64,000 nucleotides of DNA from Rhodocyclaceae bacterium (GCA_020247395.1 JADCJC010000006.1:1-64000); one strand, 5' to 3'; positions 36,191-46,097 are shown, counted from the first letter of the stretch. Numbers and translations: made by a program. Notes: generated by a model not told the origin, from the sequence alone.

Positions 36191-39100
36191 TCAATGCTGT
36201 TGGTTGACAATCTCATCCCACATTTTTGCGACACGCTTGACACTAACCGGCATCGGGGTGCGTAACTCTTGCGCAAACAATCCAACACGAAGCTCCTCCA
36301 CCGCCCAACGATATTCCAGAATGGCGGCCTGTTTGGATTTCGCCATCGACAAACAATGTTGCCAGAGTGGCCGAATCTGTTTGTAGGTTTCGAGGTCGCG
36401 CTCCATGGCTCCTTGGCGCGCTTTGTTTAAGCGCATCACAATCGCCTTCAAATATCGAGGGTAATGGAGCAACTGGCCAGATGGCGTCTCCCGCAGGAAT
36501 CGGGGCATGAACAGCGCCTTTAACTGCTGCTCGATATCGGCACCAAGGTGTTCCCAGCCTTTGACGTAGCGCTCGTCGCAGAGTTTGCGAACTTCTGCCA
36601 CCAATGTCAGTGCTTGATCAATCGCACTTACCAGAGCTGCGGCATGCGCTGCCAGCTCTGCCTTGTGTTGATCGAGCTGCGATTCAAACTGCGCTCGCGA
36701 CTGAATGGTAGCGGTACCGCCAGCGTCGAACGAATCGACAAATGCTGCGCGGAATATGCAGAACAAGAGCTCCTGACGCAATACCTCCTGCACGCGGTTT
36801 TTAGTCTCCGGGAAAAATGTGGAGAACTGAAACGCGGCCACAGTCGACAGCGTGATGTTGCGCTCGCGGAGTCTGGCGGACTCCGCCTGCACCAGCATAA
36901 AAAGCCTCACCAGTCCTTGCGTTTGAGCCATTTGCGCTTCGCGAGGCTCGTCAAATATGGCAATCGATACCGTAGCGCCACGATCTACGAAGGCGGGGTA
37001 GCCATCGTAACGAATCCGCATTTTTTCTTGTTCGCGCTCAAAGTTGATAGTCTCCGGCAATTCATCGAGATCTGCCGGCCACGCGGTCAGCCCGTCACGC
37101 TGCAAGCGGTTGCGATGCAGTGTTGAGAAAACCGTCTTTGATTGGTCGGCAAATTTTTCGCGCAACGCCGTAAAGTCACGCGACATGGCGAGTTCTTTGC
37201 CGTCACCGTCGACAACTTTGAAGTTCATGTACAAGTGTGGAACGATGCGCCCTGATGCCAGCGAAACATCCCACGCGCCCTTAGGTACATCGAGGTTGCG
37301 TTCATGTTGCAAAAAACGCGTCATCACCTCGACCAGCGGCTCATCGGCAGAGGATAGATCGGCCATGTCTGGTTTACGATTGGTGTAGTCAATAAACGCG
37401 CTCACGGTATCCGGTACCGGCACGAGCGCGCTGCGAAAGCGCTGCGGCAGGGTCTTGAAATAGGCTGCCGCTTTCTCCCGCAGCATGCCAACGGTGAGCC
37501 ACTCAAAACGCGCCGGATTGACCTGATTTAGCACCGATACTGGTAAGGTTACGGTGACACCATCCATCGGGTGCGTCGGCTCAAAGCGATAGTGCAATGG
37601 AAACGCGGCCCCCTTGTGTCTGAGCACCTTCGGGAACAAATCGAAGGTGACGTCCCCGGCGTTACGGCGCATCAACTGCTCACGCGAGAATTGAAGCGCC
37701 AGTGGCTTGGATTCCTCTGTCTCTTCGCGCCAGCGTTCGAAACCCGCCATGTTTACGACATCCGCTGGTATCAGAGCGTCATACAGCGCAAATATCTCAC
37801 TGTCATCGACCAACACGTCCTGCCGCCGTGCTTTGGCTTCGATGTCCTCAATTTCCTCGACCAGACGCAGGTTGTTACGCAGAAATTTGCCGTGGGTATC
37901 AACCTCGCCGGCGACCAAACCATGGCGAATGAAGATCTCCCGCGCTTCGATCGGATTGATCGCGCCGTAGTGAACACGCCTTCGCGGATTAATGACCAGG
38001 CCGTACAGGGATATCTGCTCGAAGGCGACCACTTGGCCTGACTTTCGCTCCCAGTGCGGATCGTAGTGCGAGCGCGTAACAAGATGGCTGGCAAGTTGTT
38101 CAATCCACTGCGGCTCGATGGCAGCGATCGTACGGGCATAGAGGCGCGTGGTTTCCGTGAGTTCTGCCGCCATGAGCCACTTGAGCCGCTCCTTCTTTTG
38201 TGCAGCGTGGTCGCGGACGCGCTTAGGCAGATGAAACCGCATACCGCGCGGTCCCATGTAGTCGTTGCCGTCAAGTGACTTTGTCCCAACGTTAGTGATC
38301 AAACCAGCCAACAATGCGCGGTGCACACTCTCATAGCTCGCATTCACGGCGCGAGGCTGCTCCAGGCTCGGCCGCGCCTTATGTTTTGCAATGGGCGGGT
38401 GCCGTGCGGACGGTGCCGTCTTTGCCGAAGCAACTAGCGCTTTGCTGGCGACATGGTTGTGAACGTGCATTCCGACTGAAGCACACAGCTCGGAGAGCTG
38501 CATATGAACATCCTTCCACTCGCGCATGCGAATCGGCGAAAGGAAGTTTTCGCGCAGTAACTGGTCTAACTTGCGGTTGGACTGCTTGTGTTTGATCGCT
38601 TCGAGGTAGAACAGCCACAAGTTCACGTACGATAAAAATTCCGACTGCGGGTGTGAAAATTTTTCGTGAGCGGCGACGTGCTGCTCTTGTTTATCGGCGG
38701 GGCGATCACGCGGGTCTTGTACTGATAGTCCGGCGGCGATGATGAGCACCTCCTCAAGGCACGCCTCCTTTTCAGCCGCAACCAACATCCGTGCGATGGC
38801 GGGGTCCACCGGAAACTTGGATAACGTCCAACCAAGTGCGGTAATGTTCTTTGCGTGATCAACGGCACCGAGTTCAAACAACTGCCGGTAGCCATCTTCG
38901 ATCATGCGTGGGCTTGGCGCTTCGACAAACGGGAAGTTGGCGATCTCACCCAAGCCCAACGCCTTCATCCGCAGAATCACACTCGCGAGTGAGGTGCGCA
39001 GAATCTCCGGCGTGGTGAAGACTGGTCGTGCATCGTGATCCTCTTTGGCATAAAGGCGAATACAGATACCGGCCGCAACACGCCCACAGCGTCCGGCACG

Positions 39101-40342
39101 CTGCTTGGCGGAGGCTTGCGAGATCGGCTCAATTTGCAGCATGTCGATCTTTTGGCGCGCGCTGTAGCGATGCACCCGCGCCACCCCAGTGTCGATCACA
39201 TATCGAATTCCCGGAACCGTAAGGGACGTTTCGGCAACGTTGGTCGCCAGTACGATCCGACGGCGGTCACTGCCAGCCGCACTGAAAATCCGATCCTGCT
39301 CGTCATTTGACAGCCGCGCAAATAGCGGCAGCACTTCGGTCTGATTCGGATGATGCTTGCGCAATGCTTCAGCGGTGTCTCGTATCTCACGCTCGCCCGG
39401 CAAAAACACCAACACATCACCGGCTCGTGTCTCGGCAAACAACTCATCCACCGCATGCATCACCGCTTCCTCGATATCGACCGCGTCTTCGCTATCGTCG
39501 AGGAAGTGTTCGGGTCGATATCGTACTTCAACCGGAAAGGTGCGGCCAGAGACCTCGATGATCGGCGCGTCCACGCCGTGCTGAGCGAAGTGTTTGGCAA
39601 ATCGCGCCGGGTCGATAGTGGCCGAAGTGATGATGGCCTTCAGATCGGATCTCTTCGGCAGCAACTGTTGCACATAGCCCAGAAGAAAATCAATGTTGAG
39701 GCTACGCTCATGCGCCTCGTCAATGATGAGCGTGTCATAAGCCAAAAGATTCCGATCGCGGTGCGTCTCGGCAAGCAACACGCCGTCGGTCATGACCTTC
39801 ACAAACGTATCATCAGATGTCTTGTCGTTAAAGCGGACCTTGTAGGCAACATCACCACAGCCGCAACGTCCCAGCTCGTTCGCGAGTCGGCTGGCGAGAG
39901 TGCGCGCGGCGATTCTTCGCGGCTGTGTACAGCCGATCATGCCGTGGATGCCGCGACCCAATTCGAGACAAATCTTGGGCAACTGTGTCGTCTTGCCGGA
40001 GCCGGTCTCCCCACAAACGATGACGACTTGGTGTTTTTCGATGAGCGCACGAATTTCGGCGCGTTTTCCGGCAATAGGCAGCTCGTCGTCGTAGCGCGGT
40101 GATGCCACAGCAGCGTGCCGTTCGCGACGTGTACGCATGCTGACTTCAGCCGCCGACAGTGCCTGCGCGATCTGTTGGTCAAGCTTGTCGGTCGGTTTGT
40201 TCGCTCGGTGCAGCTGGCGGCGCTTGCGTTCGAGGGCAATTAATCGAATGCGGTCGCGGGCGAGGACCTCATTGAGCTTCAAGGGCGGCATCGCGCCACC
40301 TGCGCGGCTCTGCTCTGGTGATGTGACTGAAACGGTGGACAT
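36191..40342 (-). CDS. hrpA: ATP-dependent RNA helicase HrpA
   Basis: The 1,383-residue DEAH-box helicase has Walker A GETGSGKTTQLPK, motif Ia TQPRRIAA, the DEAH box in IIDEAHERSLN, motif III SATID, motif V TNVAETSLTVPGI and motif VI QRAGRCGR. The helicase-associated domain and the long C-terminal DUF3418 region typical of HrpA follow. Length is close to E. coli HrpA (about 1,300). HrpA acts on stalled or colliding ribosomes and mRNA processing. The first residues are poorly conserved and no strong ribosome-binding site is seen, so the start could be slightly different. Confidence 0.95.
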   Translation of the reverse strand: MSTVSVTSPEQSRAGGAMPPLKLNEVLARDRIRLIALERKRRQLHRANKPTDKLDQQIAQALSAAEVSMRTRRERHAAVASPRYDDELPIAGKRAEIRALIEKHQVVIVCGETGSGKTTQLPKICLELGRGIHGMIGCTQPRRIAARTLASRLANELGRCGCGDVAYKVRFNDKTSDDTFVKVMTDGVLLAETHRDRNLLAYDTLIIDEAHERSLNIDFLLGYVQQLLPKRSDLKAIITSATIDPARFAKHFAQHGVDAPIIEVSGRTFPVEVRYRPEHFLDDSEDAVDIEEAVMHAVDELFAETRAGDVLVFLPGEREIRDTAEALRKHHPNQTEVLPLFARLSNDEQDRIFSAAGSDRRRIVLATNVAETSLTVPGIRYVIDTGVARVHRYSARQKIDMLQIEPISQASAKQRAGRCGRVAAGICIRLYAKEDHDARPVFTTPEILRTSLASVILRMKALGLGEIANFPFVEAPSPRMIEDGYRQLFELGAVDHAKNITALGWTLSKFPVDPAIARMLVAAEKEACLEEVLIIAAGLSVQDPRDRPADKQEQHVAAHEKFSHPQSEFLSYVNLWLFYLEAIKHKQSNRKLDQLLRENFLSPIRMREWKDVHMQLSELCASVGMHVHNHVASKALVASAKTAPSARHPPIAKHKARPSLEQPRAVNASYESVHRALLAGLITNVGTKSLDGNDYMGPRGMRFHLPKRVRDHAAQKKERLKWLMAAELTETTRLYARTIAAIEPQWIEQLASHLVTRSHYDPHWERKSGQVVAFEQISLYGLVINPRRRVHYGAINPIEAREIFIRHGLVAGEVDTHGKFLRNNLRLVEEIEDIEAKARRQDVLVDDSEIFALYDALIPADVVNMAGFERWREETEESKPLALQFSREQLMRRNAGDVTFDLFPKVLRHKGAAFPLHYRFEPTHPMDGVTVTLPVSVLNQVNPARFEWLTVGMLREKAAAYFKTLPQRFRSALVPVPDTVSAFIDYTNRKPDMADLSSADEPLVEVMTRFLQHERNLDVPKGAWDVSLASGRIVPHLYMNFKVVDGDGKELAMSRDFTALREKFADQSKTVFSTLHRNRLQRDGLTAWPADLDELPETINFEREQEKMRIRYDGYPAFVDRGATVSIAIFDEPREAQMAQTQGLVRLFMLVQAESARLRERNITLSTVAAFQFSTFFPETKNRVQEVLRQELLFCIFRAAFVDSFDAGGTATIQSRAQFESQLDQHKAELAAHAAALVSAIDQALTLVAEVRKLCDERYVKGWEHLGADIEQQLKALFMPRFLRETPSGQLLHYPRYLKAIVMRLNKARQGAMERDLETYKQIRPLWQHCLSMAKSKQAAILEYRWAVEELRVGLFAQELRTPMPVSVKRVAKMWDEIVNQQH

Positions 40343-40449
40343 GAGAGTGGGAGTTTACGCGAGGGGGCGGGCGAACTCGAATCCGCTCGTCATCGGAGCG
40401 ACCTAGCAAACCCTGCGGTCGGCGCACTCGTGTCGAAACAATGCAAGAT

Positions 40450-40464
40450 GCCCGACTATCGGGC
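40450..40464. terminator. Short hairpin downstream of the GST gene
   Basis: A GCCCGA-CTA-TCGGGC hairpin (6-base stem) lies between the GST gene and hrpA, both on the minus strand. No T-run follows on that strand, so it is at best a weak terminator. Confidence 0.3.
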
Positions 40465-40511
40465 GATTTGAGACACTTTAGGCTGAAAACGCCCGTCGAT
40501 ACTCGAGTTTA

Positions 40512-41141
40512 CTAATCGAGCTCAATACCCTCGGCTTCGAACACGCGTTTGACCGTCGGGCGGGAGAATACCCGCAAGGCGTGTTTGGTCCATACCGGGT
40601 ACAACGTCTTCATATCAATTCCCAAACGGTTGCCCCAACGGTAGAAGACCAACAGGTACGGGTCGCACACGCTGTACTGTCCGCCCATCGCAAACGACCG
40701 CCCAACCAGTAGCTGGTCTATCTCGGCATAGCACTTGAGCAAGTTTTGTTTCGAGGTGGCAACGATGCTCTCTTTTGCAGCTGGGTCAGTCGAGAACCGT
40801 TCAGCGCGAAAGATTCCCGCCGCCGCTATATGCACCGTAGAAGACAGCCACGCCATCAGCGATAACGCCTCCGCTTGTTTCCAAGTCTCCTTAGGCCACA
40901 GACCGCGTTCGGCGTACCCGCCGCCAAGGTAGGTCAGGATCGCGACCGTCTCCGTGAGCACCTTGCCATCAACGTTTAATGCCGGAACTTTGGCTTTTGG
41001 GTTAACGCGCAAAAACTCAGGGCGTTTATGCTCGCCCTCGGCGAGCGAGACCAGAACCGGCTCAAATGCGATGCCGAGCTCTTCAAGAACGATGTGCGAG
41101 GCGAGTGAGCAGGCCCCCGGCGAATAGTAAAGTTTTATCAT
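40512..41141 (-). CDS. Glutathione S-transferase family protein, beta-like
   Basis: The 209-residue protein has a thioredoxin-like N-terminal domain starting MIKLYYSPGACSLASH, with the beta-class Cys near residue 11, and VPAL followed by LTETVAIL (glutathione-binding cis-Pro and Glu-Thr/Ser site). The helical C-terminal domain has the conserved N-capping Asp in SVCDPYLLVF. Beta-class enzymes conjugate or reduce with glutathione in the cytoplasm. It may read with the upstream dehydrogenase genes, but 133 bases separate them. Confidence 0.9.
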   Translation of the reverse strand: MIKLYYSPGACSLASHIVLEELGIAFEPVLVSLAEGEHKRPEFLRVNPKAKVPALNVDGKVLTETVAILTYLGGGYAERGLWPKETWKQAEALSLMAWLSSTVHIAAAGIFRAERFSTDPAAKESIVATSKQNLLKCYAEIDQLLVGRSFAMGGQYSVCDPYLLVFYRWGNRLGIDMKTLYPVWTKHALRVFSRPTVKRVFEAEGIELD

Positions 41142-41274
41142 CCCCGCAGATTAACCAAATATGAAAGTTTGTTCAATACTTACCCGCTAGTTAGTTTTGT
41201 CAAGACCTTGCTAACTCTTTGTATCTTCATCATTTTTGCCATAGTAACCACTTACAACGTAGGCCTATTCCAAC

Positions 41275-42126
41275 TTAATCTAGGCGCAAAATCAGCGATG
41301 ACGTATCGAAGCGATTTCCACCTTTTTTCTGGATATCGCCATAAAACTGATCGACCACCGCCGTCAAGGGCAAGCGCGCACCATTGCGGCGGGCCTCATC
41401 CAAACAAATGCTCAAGTCTTTGCGCATCCAGTCGACCGCAAACCCAAAGTTGAATTCACGTTTCAACATGGTGCGGCCACGATTCTCCATTTGCCAGGAT
41501 TGCGCGGCACCTTTCGAGATCACATCGAGCACCAAGTTGCCGTCGAGGCCGGCCTTTTCCGCAAACGCAAGTCCTTCGGAGAGTGCTTGCACCAAACCTG
41601 CAATGCAAATCTGATTCACCATTTTCGTCAGCTGCCCGGCACCAGATTCACCCATCAAAGTCGTGGCTTTGGCGTAGCTGTCCATCACCGGTTTGGCCTT
41701 TGCAAACACCGCTTCTTCACCGCCACACATTACCGTCAGCTGCCCCTTTTCGGCACCCACCTGTCCGCCTGAAACCGGGGCATCGATAAACGCGATGTCC
41801 CGCGCAGCCGCCTGTGCAAACAACGCACGTGCTGATTCGGCAGAAGCGGTCGTGTGATCTACCAGCGTGGCACCGGACTTCATTGCGGCAATCGCTTGTC
41901 CGGCAACCTCCAACAAATCGTGGTCGTTGCCGACACACATCATGACCATATCCGCACCCGCCACCGCACCCGCTACTGAGGGGCGGAAGCCACCACCGTG
42001 TTGTTTAGCCCAAGCTTCTGCCTTCGCGGTGGTGCGGTTGTACACCGTCACGTCGAAGCCCTTGGCCTTAAGATGGCCCGCCATCGGGTAGCCCATGACA
42101 CCGAGGCCGAGAAATGCAATTTTCAT
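41275..42126 (-). CDS. 3-hydroxyisobutyrate / 2-hydroxy-3-oxopropionate type dehydrogenase
   Basis: The 283-residue beta-hydroxyacid dehydrogenase has the Rossmann motif GLGVMGYPMAGHL (about 6-18) and NRT after strand 2, which favours NADP. The substrate motif is DAPVSGGQVGAEKGQLTVM (about 115-135) and the catalytic Lys is in GQLTKMVNQ (near 170). AAGGAAC lies before the ATG. It follows the 2-hydroxyacid dehydrogenase gene by 10 bases. Candidate substrates are tartronate semialdehyde, 3-hydroxyisobutyrate or succinic semialdehyde; sequence alone does not decide. Confidence 0.88.
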   Translation of the reverse strand: MKIAFLGLGVMGYPMAGHLKAKGFDVTVYNRTTAKAEAWAKQHGGGFRPSVAGAVAGADMVMMCVGNDHDLLEVAGQAIAAMKSGATLVDHTTASAESARALFAQAAARDIAFIDAPVSGGQVGAEKGQLTVMCGGEEAVFAKAKPVMDSYAKATTLMGESGAGQLTKMVNQICIAGLVQALSEGLAFAEKAGLDGNLVLDVISKGAAQSWQMENRGRTMLKREFNFGFAVDWMRKDLSICLDEARRNGARLPLTAVVDQFYGDIQKKGGNRFDTSSLILRLD

Positions 42127-42136
42127 CTTGTGTTCC

Positions 42137-43102
42137 TTATGGATTGATCAAGTTCGGTGGACGCTGCCCCTGCAGTGCAAGCGTCAGATTCAGCGCTGCT
42201 AGTTTTGCCATGTTCATGCGCGTTGCCTGTGTCGCGCTACCGATATGTGGCGTCAGTACGACGTTGTCGAGAGACAAAAAATCGGGGTGCAGCGCAGGCT
42301 CGTTTTCAAACACATCGAGCCCCGCACCCGCGATACGCTTTTCCTTCAGCGCGGCCAATAGTGCGATGTCATCCGCAACGCCGCCGCGGGCCGTGTTGAT
42401 AAAGATGGCACTCGGCTTCATCAGCGCCAGCTCCGCCGCACCGATGAGGTGATGCGTGTCCTTCGAGTACGGCACCATCACCACCACAAAGTCACTCTCT
42501 CGCAGGATCGCCTCTTTGCTTGCATAGGACACGTTCAGTTTCGCTTCGGTGGCCGCATCAAGCTGCTTGCGGTTGTAATACGACACCTGCATATCAAAGC
42601 CCGACGCACGTCTAGCGATGGTCTGGCCGATACGTCCCATGCCAATGATGCCGAGCTTGGCGTGATGCACATCTGCGCCCAACCACTGCTGCAGCGCGAA
42701 TCCCTTCTTCCATTCACCACGGCGCAACCGCGCTTCAGTTTCAGTAATGCGCCGTGCGGTCGCCATCAACAGTGCAAAAGTGAGGTCGGCCGTTGTATCG
42801 TCGAGCACACCCGGTGTATTGGTTGCCATCACACCACGTTTGCTGGCTTCCGCCACATCGATGTTGTTGAAGCCTACCGCGATATTCGACACGACCTTTA
42901 CAGTGGGACATGCATCAAAAAATGCAGCGTCAATTTTCTCGGTCAGGCAACACATTACGGCGGCACAATCTGCCGCCCTTACACGCAAGGCATCGGCAGA
43001 AAGGATGTCATCACTCTCGTTATGGTCGACTTCGAAGTGGGCCGACAGATCCGACACAATCTGCGGGAAGACCTGCCGACTGATGAGAATTCTAGGTTTC
43101 AT
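42137..43102 (-). CDS. D-2-hydroxyacid dehydrogenase (glyoxylate/hydroxypyruvate reductase-like)
   Basis: The ATG at 43102 follows GGGTAA; a TTG four codons upstream is the alternative. The 321-residue protein has the NAD-binding GMGRIGQTIARR (about 148-159). The catalytic Arg is in NTARGGVADD, the Glu in GLDVFENEPAL and the His in LTPHIGSAT, the full D-2-hydroxyacid dehydrogenase triad. It resembles GhrB-type glyoxylate/hydroxypyruvate reductases and D-glycerate dehydrogenases. With the hydroxyisobutyrate-type enzyme downstream it suggests handling of small hydroxy or oxo acids. A strong terminator hairpin separates it from the TRAP genes upstream. Confidence 0.9.
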   Translation of the reverse strand: MKPRILISRQVFPQIVSDLSAHFEVDHNESDDILSADALRVRAADCAAVMCCLTEKIDAAFFDACPTVKVVSNIAVGFNNIDVAEASKRGVMATNTPGVLDDTTADLTFALLMATARRITETEARLRRGEWKKGFALQQWLGADVHHAKLGIIGMGRIGQTIARRASGFDMQVSYYNRKQLDAATEAKLNVSYASKEAILRESDFVVVMVPYSKDTHHLIGAAELALMKPSAIFINTARGGVADDIALLAALKEKRIAGAGLDVFENEPALHPDFLSLDNVVLTPHIGSATQATRMNMAKLAALNLTLALQGQRPPNLINP

Positions 43103-43138
43103 GTTTTTACCCAAGAGGCGTGCAATTCGTGTCCGCCA

Positions 43139-43172
43139 GAAACAAGCGGACGCCGTAGCGTCCGCTTGTTTC
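43139..43172 (-). terminator. Perfect 15-base-pair terminator hairpin after the TRAP permease genes
   Basis: A 15-base stem (GAAACAAGCGGACGC paired with GCGTCCGCTTGTTTC) closes a 4-base loop CGTA, 41 bases past the large permease stop. The minus-strand 3' arm ends TTGTTTC, giving a short U-rich tail. This is a convincing intrinsic terminator for the dctQM transcript. Confidence 0.75.
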
Positions 43173-43213
43173 TAACTGGTTCAGTTACCCTCATTCACAT
43201 TTAGGTGCCGACA

Positions 43214-45361
43214 CTAGTTGGCATAAAGCGTGTTCGGTAGCCACATACCGATGGCCGGGAACATATAAAGCAAGAAGATCGCAAGCACTTGGATCGCCAT
43301 AAACGGCATCATGCCGGCGAAGATTTGATTGAGCGTCACATGCGGCGGCGAAACCCCTTTCAGATAGAAGGCTGCCATGGCAACCGGCGGCGAGAGGAAG
43401 GCAGTCTGCAAATTCAGGGCGACCAGCAAGCCAAAGAACAGCGGATCAATCCCAAACTTCGGCAGCAATGGGATGAAGATCGGCATAAAGATCACGATGA
43501 TCTCTGTCCATTCAAGTGGCCAACCCAAGATGAAGATCACAAACTGCGCGAGCAACATAAATTGAACTGGCGTCAAACCGAGCGACAACACCCATGCCTC
43601 GACAATGTTCTGGCCGCCAAGCAATGCAAACGCGGCGGAGAAAATCGACGAGCCGACAAACAGCCAGCAAACCATTGCGGAGGTTTTGGCCGTGAGATAG
43701 GTTGACTCCCGCACGGTACCCACCATCTTAGCTTGCACGACCGCCACCAGCGCCCACACGCCGAGTGCCGCCATCGACAACCAGCCAACCCACTGCGTCG
43801 GTGCCGTCGGCACCACTTCCGCCTTAAATAGGATGAACCACACCACGGAGACGAGGAACACGAGCCACAGGGGAATCCAAATTTTCGCCGAGCGAATGAT
43901 GTTTTCGCGCGATTGTGTCAACAGCAGATACACAGAGGCGAGCACAAAACCGCCTAGCGAGCCTACCGCGGCCGCCTCTGTGGGAGTCGCCAAGCCAAAC
44001 AGGATCGTGCCCAGCACGGCCAGAATCATGACCGACAACGGGAAGAATGACGTCAGCAGCATCTTGAATATTTCGAGACGCGCGAAGGTCAACATACCGT
44101 AGAAAACGACCAATATCGCCGAGCCGATGCCGAATACGTACCAGAAGGCCGGTGGCGTCGGGTCGCGCACAAAATCGTGATGTGCCTTCTTCTCGACCGC
44201 TACCGCCTTTTCTACCGGCTTGGCGGCATCCGCAGCTTCTGCTTTGCTTGGTTCGGTGCCCGGCGGCTCTTGTACGCCGCCCGGCGCAGCCTCCTTAAGA
44301 TCGCTGCTACCGGGAGGCTCGGCAAGGCCGCCTGGTGCCGCTTCAGTAGCGCCGATGGTCGCGCCCATCTCTTGGAGTCCAGACACGTCTTGTACTTCAT
44401 CGGGCCTAGTTAAGGCGTTCCAAGTCAAACCCATGATGACAACGAACACCAACAGCGGTGCTAGTGCCACCCCGAGTTGCTTGAGCAGTACCTTCGTCGA
44501 AATGTCAGCGTTACGTTCACCCTTGAGTGCTCTCAACAGCGCGAGCAGCGCGCGCCCGCCGTACCGGTCATTAACTTGCTGGCTGGCTGGCGGCAAGGTG
44601 ATCACACGATCCGCAGCGGCAAGTGGCGGTGCCATATGCGGCTTCCATTTGCCAATGATCATCACATAACCGACATAAAGCAGCGCCAACATGATGCCGG
44701 GGAAAAACGCACCGGCATAAAGCTTGGGAACTGAAACGCCCGCTGTTGCACCATACACAATCAACAGCACCGAGGGCGGAATCAGAATGCCGAGGCAGCC
44801 CCCCGCAGTGATCACACCTGCCGAAAGCCTGACATCGTACCCTGCACGCAACATTGCCGGTAATGCGAGCAGTCCCATCAGCGTCACCACCGCACCGACG
44901 ATACCGGTTGCCGTGGCAAAGATTGCACAGGTCACAAGTGTTGCGACCGCGAGTGAGCTTGGCACGCGTGCCAGCGCTAGGTGCAACGATTTGAAGAGCT
45001 TGCTAATCAGGTTAGCGCGCTCTACCAGATAACCCATAAATACAAACAGAGGGATTGAGATCAAGACATCGTTGCGCATCACACCAAAAGTACTCTGCAC
45101 CATTAAATCGAGCGTCTGTTGTACCGCACGTTCTGCATGACCATCACTGCGCGAAAGGTAGGCAAAAAACGCGAACATCATGCCCATGCCCATCAGCGTA
45201 AATGCCGTTGGGAACCCCAACATGATGGCAACCACCACCAAACCCAGCATCAGCAGACCAAGGTGGCCGTTGGTCATGTTTGACCAAGGCATCAATACCG
45301 CCACGGCGACCAGAATGATCGCCATCAGAGTGAAACCAAACCAGAGTTCTTTACGAATCAT
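43214..45361 (-). CDS. TRAP transporter large permease with a long central insertion
   Basis: The 715-residue DctM-type protein shows the family landmarks GGCLGILIPPSVLLIVYG (about 192-209) and GLATPTEAAAVG (about 465-476), with many membrane helices. It is much longer than the roughly 430 residues usual for DctM. Between about residues 240 and 420 it has an insertion with an extra hydrophobic segment (VALAPLLVFVVIMGL) and a Gly/Pro/Glu loop containing two copies of EAAPGG-x2-EPPG. This size is known in some TRAP systems for organic acids. It starts with an ATGA overlap on the small permease gene. Confidence 0.88.
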   Translation of the reverse strand: MIRKELWFGFTLMAIILVAVAVLMPWSNMTNGHLGLLMLGLVVVAIMLGFPTAFTLMGMGMMFAFFAYLSRSDGHAERAVQQTLDLMVQSTFGVMRNDVLISIPLFVFMGYLVERANLISKLFKSLHLALARVPSSLAVATLVTCAIFATATGIVGAVVTLMGLLALPAMLRAGYDVRLSAGVITAGGCLGILIPPSVLLIVYGATAGVSVPKLYAGAFFPGIMLALLYVGYVMIIGKWKPHMAPPLAAADRVITLPPASQQVNDRYGGRALLALLRALKGERNADISTKVLLKQLGVALAPLLVFVVIMGLTWNALTRPDEVQDVSGLQEMGATIGATEAAPGGLAEPPGSSDLKEAAPGGVQEPPGTEPSKAEAADAAKPVEKAVAVEKKAHHDFVRDPTPPAFWYVFGIGSAILVVFYGMLTFARLEIFKMLLTSFFPLSVMILAVLGTILFGLATPTEAAAVGSLGGFVLASVYLLLTQSRENIIRSAKIWIPLWLVFLVSVVWFILFKAEVVPTAPTQWVGWLSMAALGVWALVAVVQAKMVGTVRESTYLTAKTSAMVCWLFVGSSIFSAAFALLGGQNIVEAWVLSLGLTPVQFMLLAQFVIFILGWPLEWTEIIVIFMPIFIPLLPKFGIDPLFFGLLVALNLQTAFLSPPVAMAAFYLKGVSPPHVTLNQIFAGMMPFMAIQVLAIFLLYMFPAIGMWLPNTLYAN

Positions 45362-45975
45362 TTTTTCTCTCCGGACACAACGTACTTATCCAGCGCGGCA
45401 ATATCTTCATCCTTTACGTGCACCATTTGTTTCAACTTATCGACATCGACCTCTTCCACGTCATCGATTCGTGAAGGCCATTCACCTTCTCTGATACAAA
45501 TGATGCAACGAATAATCTCGACCATGCCTTGGATCAACAACAATGCACCAGCGAGCGGGATGACAAACTTGAACGGATACAGTGGCAACGGGTCAGCCGA
45601 AAAAGTCTGCTCGTTGATCTTGATCGAGTCGCTAAAGAATGACCAACCGGCATATGTCAGTGCGAGAACACCCGGGAGGAAAAACAGGAAATACAGAATC
45701 AAGTCCAAGGTCGCCTGCGTGCGTGGCTTGAAGAAGCCATAGAGGACATCACCGCGAACGTGCCCGTTTTTTGAAAGGGTATACGCGCCGGCCATCATAA
45801 ACAACACGCCGTAAAGCATGATCTGCGCGTCTAGCACCCAACCGTGCGGCATATTCAACACATATCGAGAGAAGACTTCCCAGCCGATCAGCACTGTCAG
45901 CCCCACCGCCGCCCAAGAACAAATCTGTCCGAACCACGTCGACAGTTTATCGACGCCCAGCAATATTTTTTGCAT
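45358..45975 (-). CDS. TRAP transporter small permease (DctQ-like)
   Basis: The ATG at 45975 has GGGAG seven bases upstream, giving 205 residues; the frame is open further upstream but passes through the terminator. The four membrane helices of DctQ are evident, with the family-like EVFSRYVLNMPHGWVLD segment after the first helix and FVIPLAGALLLIQGM in the last. The acidic C-terminal tail (about 160-205) is long for the family. It pairs with the large permease and forms the membrane part of a sodium-driven uptake system. Its gene follows a terminator and so should be expressed less than the binding protein. Confidence 0.88.
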   Translation of the reverse strand: MQKILLGVDKLSTWFGQICSWAAVGLTVLIGWEVFSRYVLNMPHGWVLDAQIMLYGVLFMMAGAYTLSKNGHVRGDVLYGFFKPRTQATLDLILYFLFFLPGVLALTYAGWSFFSDSIKINEQTFSADPLPLYPFKFVIPLAGALLLIQGMVEIIRCIICIREGEWPSRIDDVEEVDVDKLKQMVHVKDEDIAALDKYVVSGEKK

Positions 45976-46051
45976 TTTTTGGCTCCCTGCTGAAGTGACG
46001 CTACACAAGCGGCCCAACATTTTTTGGCCGTTACAACTGAAATGATGGCAC

Positions 46052-46080
46052 AAAAAAAAACGGCGGCGAAAACGCCGCCG
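46052..46080 (-). terminator. Intrinsic terminator between the TRAP binding protein and permease genes
   Basis: A perfect 8-base stem CGGCGGCG/CGCCGCCG with an A/T loop of four (46061-46080) is followed on the minus strand by nine T (46052-46060). It sits 18 bases past the binding-protein stop and upstream of the small permease gene. Partial read-through would give more binding protein than permease. Confidence 0.9.
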
Positions 46081-46097
46081 CCTTTTCAAGCTACAAC

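Noticed and set aside
39350-40102. Plus-strand frame of 250 codons
   Set aside because: It is antisense to conserved hrpA helicase motifs, with no recognisable protein features.
40360-40430. Possible tRNA-like sequence (gaactcgaatccgc)
   Set aside because: No T-loop consensus GGTTCGAATCC, no anticodon arm and no acceptor pairing could be built.
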